DNA from: CAYMLL01 sp964390645
GTDB taxonomy: Bacteria > Planctomycetota > UBA8108
NCBI GenBank assembly: GCA_964390645.1
Contig: CAYMLL010000401.1
Location: forward strand, 1-5,863
Reading direction: 5' to 3'
Length of the DNA stretch: 5,863 bases
Below the pieces are notes generated by a model. That model was given only the letters and a program-made list of their open reading frames with translations, did no database searches and had not been told where the DNA came from. Position numbers and translations under genes: made by a program. This document shows positions 5,556-5,863 of the stretch, piece by piece (positions within the stretch are counted from its first letter, which is position 1; each line of letters begins with the position of its first letter).

Positions 5556-5863
5556 GTGAAGAGACCCTCCTGCCCCACCTGCTCGTCCTCCACTGACGTG
5601 ATCCGGCATGGCTTCTACACGAGCAAGTCTGGCAGGCGTCGTCGCTATCGCTGCAAAAAGTGCCGCAAGACCTTCTGCTCGACCTCAAGGACCGCTCACT
5701 ATCGCCTTCAGCATCGTCGCATCACGTTCGACCAGGTTGCCGCGCTCAGTGTCGAGGGTGTGAGCAAGTCATCCATCGTCCGAGTCAAACGAATCGGCTG
5801 GAACACCGTGGACCGCTGGCTCGAGAGAGCCGCGTCCTACTGCCGAGAATTCAACGACACGAC
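5556..5863 (+). CDS. IS1/InsA-like transposase N-terminus (runs off window)
   Basis: A reading frame opens after a stop at 5529-5531 and continues through the right edge. The only plausible start is GTG at 5556, giving 102 residues in the window. The N-terminus is a four-cysteine zinc ribbon: C6-x2-C9 and C33-x2-C36, with the typical HGFYTSKSGRRR linker and RYRCKKCRKTF block. A helix-turn-helix-like segment follows (about 57-91: TFDQVAALSVEGVSKSSI, then WNTVDRWLERAA). This order matches the InsA-type N-terminus of IS1-family transposases, where it binds the element ends; the catalytic part would lie beyond the window. No Shine-Dalgarno and no clear terminal inverted repeat is visible in 5425-5555. 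It could also be a domesticated DNA-binding relative. The gene is divergent from the sulfatase, with 131 bp between starts. Confidence 0.75.
   Translation, partial: MKRPSCPTCSSSTDVIRHGFYTSKSGRRRRYRCKKCRKTFCSTSRTAHYRLQHRRITFDQVAALSVEGVSKSSIVRVKRIGWNTVDRWLERAASYCREFNDT

Overview
The window looks like chromosomal DNA from a GC-rich planctomycete, probably Pirellulales or Rhodopirellula-like. This is inferred from three things. Three exported enzymes of types these bacteria carry in large numbers (a SASA-type esterase, a ThuA-like protein and a formylglycine sulfatase) sit side by side. Their gaps are wide, 284 and 412 bp. Only one of the three starts has a strong Shine-Dalgarno. No taxonomic marker gene is present, so this is a lean rather than an identification.

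Layout, left to right. Positions 1-639 hold no convincing gene. The first 250 bases are rich in inverted repeats: a long imperfect pair at 49-62/185-198, a perfect 20-bp palindrome at 85-104, and hairpins at 116-137 and 224-245. Further hairpins lie at 435-452 and 598-640. The region looks like an intergenic repeat or structured RNA plus the 3' flank of a leftward gene. Three genes then follow, all on the minus strand: a SASA-type carbohydrate esterase with a Lys-rich helical C-terminal extension (640-2331), a ThuA-like secreted protein (2616-3644) and a sulfatase (4057-5424). The right edge cuts into a plus-strand, IS1/InsA-like transposase gene (5556 to beyond 5863), divergent from the sulfatase.

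Working together: all three minus-strand proteins carry Sec-type signal peptides, so they act outside the cytoplasm. A sulfatase next to an esterase suggests removal of sulfate and acyl groups from a sulfated, O-acetylated polysaccharide. The ThuA-like protein has no firm reaction assigned. The genes are not tightly packed.

The most interesting signal is not a gene. The 61 bases upstream of the sulfatase (5450-5510) and of the esterase (2368-2428) align without gaps at 43 of 61 positions by hand count, and both contain a TAGATY-N17-TACRAT promoter-like pair. The ThuA-like gene between them lacks a clear copy. This suggests a shared promoter and leader, with co-regulation of the two outer genes. 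Other points of interest are a non-canonical SEQG motif in the sulfatase and the nested inverted-repeat structure at the left end. I see no evidence of a complete new defence or mobile system in this window.
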